Shown: in pieces, positions 5,422-7,286 of the stretch
How the letters are laid out: every line of letters starts with the position of its first letter
Numbering within the stretch: position 1 is the first letter of the stretch
Source of the DNA: Bacteroidales bacterium
GTDB taxonomy: Bacteria > Bacteroidota > Bacteroidia > Bacteroidales > JAADGE01
DNA: 7,286 nt
Direction of reading: 5' to 3'
Assembly (NCBI GenBank): GCA_029932445.1
Contig: JAOZQB010000147.1
Span: 1-7,286 of the forward strand
Notes under the pieces: generated by a model
What the model was told of the DNA's origin: nothing
What the model saw: only the letters and a program-made list of their open reading frames with translations
Databases searched by the model: none
Position numbers and translations under genes: made by a program

Positions 5422-5428
5422 GAGTTTC

Positions 5429-6061
5429 TCAGTTCAAAAGTTTAACATACCCTTTTCCTTGTACTATTTGATTGTTTGTTTCTAATTTTTTAAGTATTCG
5501 ACTCACAACTTCTCTTGCTGTTCCTACTTCTTCGGCAATTTGTTTATGTGTTATTTTTATTTCATTTAAACCGCTTACTTTCGTTTTTTCAATCAAATAA
5601 TCATAGAGGCGTTTATCCAATTTTTCAAACAAAACTTGATTTAATGTTTCAATTAAATCATTATATCTTTTATCGTACAAATGATAAAACAAATTATTAA
5701 AAGCACCGAAATCTTTAATCCATTTTTTGACCATTTTTGAGGGAAACATCATAATTGTTGAATCCGTTCCGGTAACTGCAAATACTCGGCTGGGTGTATC
5801 ATTTAAAACAGCAGATAAGGACATAATACAACTTTCACTTGATTGAATATAGTACAGCAGAAATTCTTTATCTTCATACTGACTATAGACTTTTACCACA
5901 CCGTCCAAAACGATTGGTAACATTTTCATATATTGTCCGAATCTTATAACTTCCGTACCTCCGGGAACCTCTTTTATCATTCCGTAAGAAAGCATATCTT
6001 TAAGCATACGTTTTTCAAAATTCGGAAATTTCTGTTTCAATAATCTTAAATCAATTTCCAT
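5429..6061 (-). CDS. Crp/Fnr family transcriptional regulator
   Basis: A 210-residue regulator with an N-terminal cyclic-nucleotide-binding-like barrel (about 25-115) and a C-terminal winged helix. The HTH is 'ITHKQIAEEVGTAREVVSRILKKLE' at 170-194, followed by the wing 'NQIVQGKGYVKLL'. 'AREVVSR' is the recognition helix pattern of the family. The barrel lacks the cAMP-binding 'GE-RS-A' signature: the corresponding region is 'SSESCIMSLSAVLNDTPSRVFAVTGTDS'. cAMP is thus unlikely, and this is a common form in Bacteroidota whose ligand is unknown. There is no N-terminal Cys cluster, so it is not an iron-sulfur Fnr. The single Cys79 could in principle be redox-sensitive. It lies 11 bp after the TraB/GumN gene on the same strand, probably in one transcript, and converges on the thioesterase with 7 bp between stops. 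Whether it controls the pigment-type genes is unknown. Confidence 0.92.
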   Translation of the reverse strand: MEIDLRLLKQKFPNFEKRMLKDMLSYGMIKEVPGGTEVIRFGQYMKMLPIVLDGVVKVYSQYEDKEFLLYYIQSSESCIMSLSAVLNDTPSRVFAVTGTDSTIMMFPSKMVKKWIKDFGAFNNLFYHLYDKRYNDLIETLNQVLFEKLDKRLYDYLIEKTKVSGLNEIKITHKQIAEEVGTAREVVSRILKKLETNNQIVQGKGYVKLLN

Positions 6062-6072
6062 AATATTTAAAT

Positions 6073-6942
6073 CTATTTTACAGGAGTAATCGTATAACCG
6101 TTTTCTTTCAATAAATTCAAAACTCCGTCCTTTCCGGCAAGATGACCGGCACCAACGGCAATAAAAACCGGAGATTCTCTAATAAGTTTTTCAATTTTCG
6201 GAATCCAATCAGCATTTCTGTTCTTTAAAAAATCTTCACTTATCTCAATCATAGAATCATCTTCATCCATTAAGATTTTTAAACTGTCTAAATTTTGGGA
6301 TTTATAAAATTTCAGCATTTTGTTATAAGAATCTAAAGGATTTTCGTTCAAATCATCTGCTGTAAGCATCTTAACTTGATCTTCAATACTTATTTTATTT
6401 ACTAAATCCATTTGGAATTGTAAAGTTTCCAGTCCTTCTGTCGGCATTTTATTTTTTTTCGCAAGTTTATTTAATTCCTCTTCATAGGTTTTTGATTTTC
6501 CTATTAAATCATTGATTATCAATGCCGAACTAAACATCGGTTTAATTTTTTGCATTCTGTTAAAGCTTGATTCTTTGATGCCTAAGCTATCCAGAAGGTA
6601 GGTTTTAAATTTTGTAAAATCTTCATCATTCATATAATCCGATAAAGATTTTCCGTCGGGAAGTATCATTTGCTTTGCAGCATCAATTTTTTCGTTTAAT
6701 GACAGATTAATGTCAATTTCAAGAATTAATTTTTTGCAAGTTTTAAATTTCTCTTTCATTACATCCGTAAAAAAGAAATCTTCTTTCGGGATGATATGAA
6801 TGGTTCCGAATATATAGGACGATTGTTCAATACCCTTACCCGAAATTTTCCATAAAAGTGAATTTACTGTACTGTCTTTAGTTTGTGCTTGCGAAGTAAA
6901 AGCAAAAATAATGATTGACAGAATGATTATTGATTTTTTCAT
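6073..6942 (-). CDS. TraB/GumN (TIKI-like) family secreted protein
   Basis: A 289-residue protein from the start chosen here. It begins 'MKKSIIILSIIIFAFTSQAQ', a clear Sec signal peptide with cleavage near residue 18-20, so it acts outside the inner membrane. Family landmarks are 'SSYIFGTIHIIPKEDF' with His49, 'LILEIDINLS' with Glu75, 'GLETLQFQ' at 170-177, and the terminal 'AVGAGHLAGKDGVLNLLKENGY' with His267. The GTxH and GxxH His residues and the Glu are proposed metal ligands, as in the related TIKI proteases. The bacterial substrate is not known. The frame is open to an ATG at 7023, but that would bury the signal peptide behind 27 residues and overlap the preceding gene, so ATG 6942 is preferred. 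It lies between the unknown gene and the Crp/Fnr gene on one strand. Confidence 0.88.
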   Translation of the reverse strand: MKKSIIILSIIIFAFTSQAQTKDSTVNSLLWKISGKGIEQSSYIFGTIHIIPKEDFFFTDVMKEKFKTCKKLILEIDINLSLNEKIDAAKQMILPDGKSLSDYMNDEDFTKFKTYLLDSLGIKESSFNRMQKIKPMFSSALIINDLIGKSKTYEEELNKLAKKNKMPTEGLETLQFQMDLVNKISIEDQVKMLTADDLNENPLDSYNKMLKFYKSQNLDSLKILMDEDDSMIEISEDFLKNRNADWIPKIEKLIRESPVFIAVGAGHLAGKDGVLNLLKENGYTITPVK

Positions 6943-6994
6943 AGGATTTGAGTTTTTGCAATTTTTGCTTATATATTCAAAATCTTTTATCATT

Positions 6995-7279
6995 TTAGAA
7001 AGACAATCTAGTTTGAATTTCACGATATAAAAGTAATAATTCTTTTTCGGTTTCGGGAATATTAATTTCAGGATGATATTTCTTCAGCAGTTTTTCGGAA
7101 GCAATTTTAACTTTTTCTTTTTGATAGTAGGTCTCATGTGCATAATTCAAAAATTTAATCAGTCGGAATGCATTAAACCAATCAAAAAATCGTTTTCTGA
7201 AAATTAATAAATTGGGACTGTTTGCTTTTATCTTCTCCAAATCACTTACGAAATTGTTGATAGTCAAGAAGTTTTTCAT
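6995..7279 (-). CDS. Hypothetical protein, basic and mostly helical; start possibly outside the window
   Basis: I do not recognise this 94-residue frame. It is rich in Lys, Leu, Phe and Asn, with predicted long helices ('NNFVSDLEKIKANS', 'FDWFNAFRLIKFLNYAHETYYQKEKVKIASEKLLKKY', 'PETEKELLLLYREIQ'), no signal peptide and no membrane segment. The ATG at 7277-7279 is only 7 bp from the window edge, and the frame stays open through those bases (…Glu-Pro-Met), so this may be the C-terminal part of a longer protein. Its stop at 6995-6997 lies 52 bp before the TraB/GumN start. No alternative frame on either strand is more convincing here, and codon use (A/T-ending) matches the neighbours, so it is likely real. 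Confidence 0.6.
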   Translation of the reverse strand: MKNFLTINNFVSDLEKIKANSPNLLIFRKRFFDWFNAFRLIKFLNYAHETYYQKEKVKIASEKLLKKYHPEINIPETEKELLLLYREIQTRLSF

Positions 7280-7286
7280 CGGTTCA

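Noticed and set aside
5515..5700. Plus-strand 61-residue hydrophobic frame inside the Crp/Fnr gene
   Set aside because: Antisense to the HTH-coding part of a clear regulator. The hydrophobic look is the complement of Lys/Asn-rich codons.
6943..7023. N-terminal extension of the TraB/GumN gene to an ATG at 7023
   Set aside because: It would put 27 residues before a clear signal peptide and overlap the preceding gene. The ATG at 6942 starts exactly at the signal peptide.

Overview
The window is AT-rich and reads as a Bacteroidota chromosome (Bacteroidales/Flavobacteriia-like). The evidence is the lack of Shine-Dalgarno sequences, A/T-rich sequence directly before the start codons, signal peptides ending in 'KAQ' or 'QAQ', and the mix of families (TonB C-terminal domain, a FabB-like ketosynthase in a pigment-type locus, a short Crp/Fnr regulator, TraB/GumN). 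The genus cannot be read from the sequence.

Layout. Plus strand, 1-5421: the tail of a TonB-family protein (1-186); a FabB-like ketosynthase (199-1416); a YefM/YoeB toxin-antitoxin pair (1479-1987); a secreted, probably outer-membrane, protein (2004-2609); an acyl carrier protein (2623-2874); an LpxL/HtrB-type acyltransferase (2888-3784); a methyltransferase of the O-methyltransferase fold (3856-4923); and a hotdog thioesterase that starts at TTG (4978-5421). Minus strand, 7279-5429: a small unknown protein, a TraB/GumN family lipo- or secreted protein and a Crp/Fnr regulator. The two gene runs converge with only 7 bp between their stop codons. No gap without a gene exceeds 300 bp.

How the genes fit together. 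Ketosynthase, ACP, LPLAT-type acyltransferase, methyltransferase and 4HBT-type thioesterase form the characteristic partial gene set of aryl polyene (APE) / flexirubin-type pigment loci. The ACP would carry the chain, the ketosynthase extend it, the methyltransferase decorate the aryl head group, the acyltransferase attach the product to a membrane lipid, and the thioesterase release or edit it. The ketoreductase, dehydratase, aryl-activating ligase, ammonia-lyase, LolA-like carrier and MMPL exporter expected in such loci are not in this window, so they must lie elsewhere or the system is a reduced variant.

Most notable points: (1) a complete toxin-antitoxin cassette sits inside the pigment-type locus, with a TGTACA hexamer, the operator core known for YefM-YoeB, just ahead of it; (2) the acyltransferase has Gln where its HX4(D/E) motif needs an acid; (3) the methyltransferase has Asp where O-methyltransferases of this fold carry the catalytic His, which fits ring C-methylation better than O-methylation; (4) there is a degenerate ACTTT repeat and a hairpin palindrome in the two longest gaps of the biosynthetic run.
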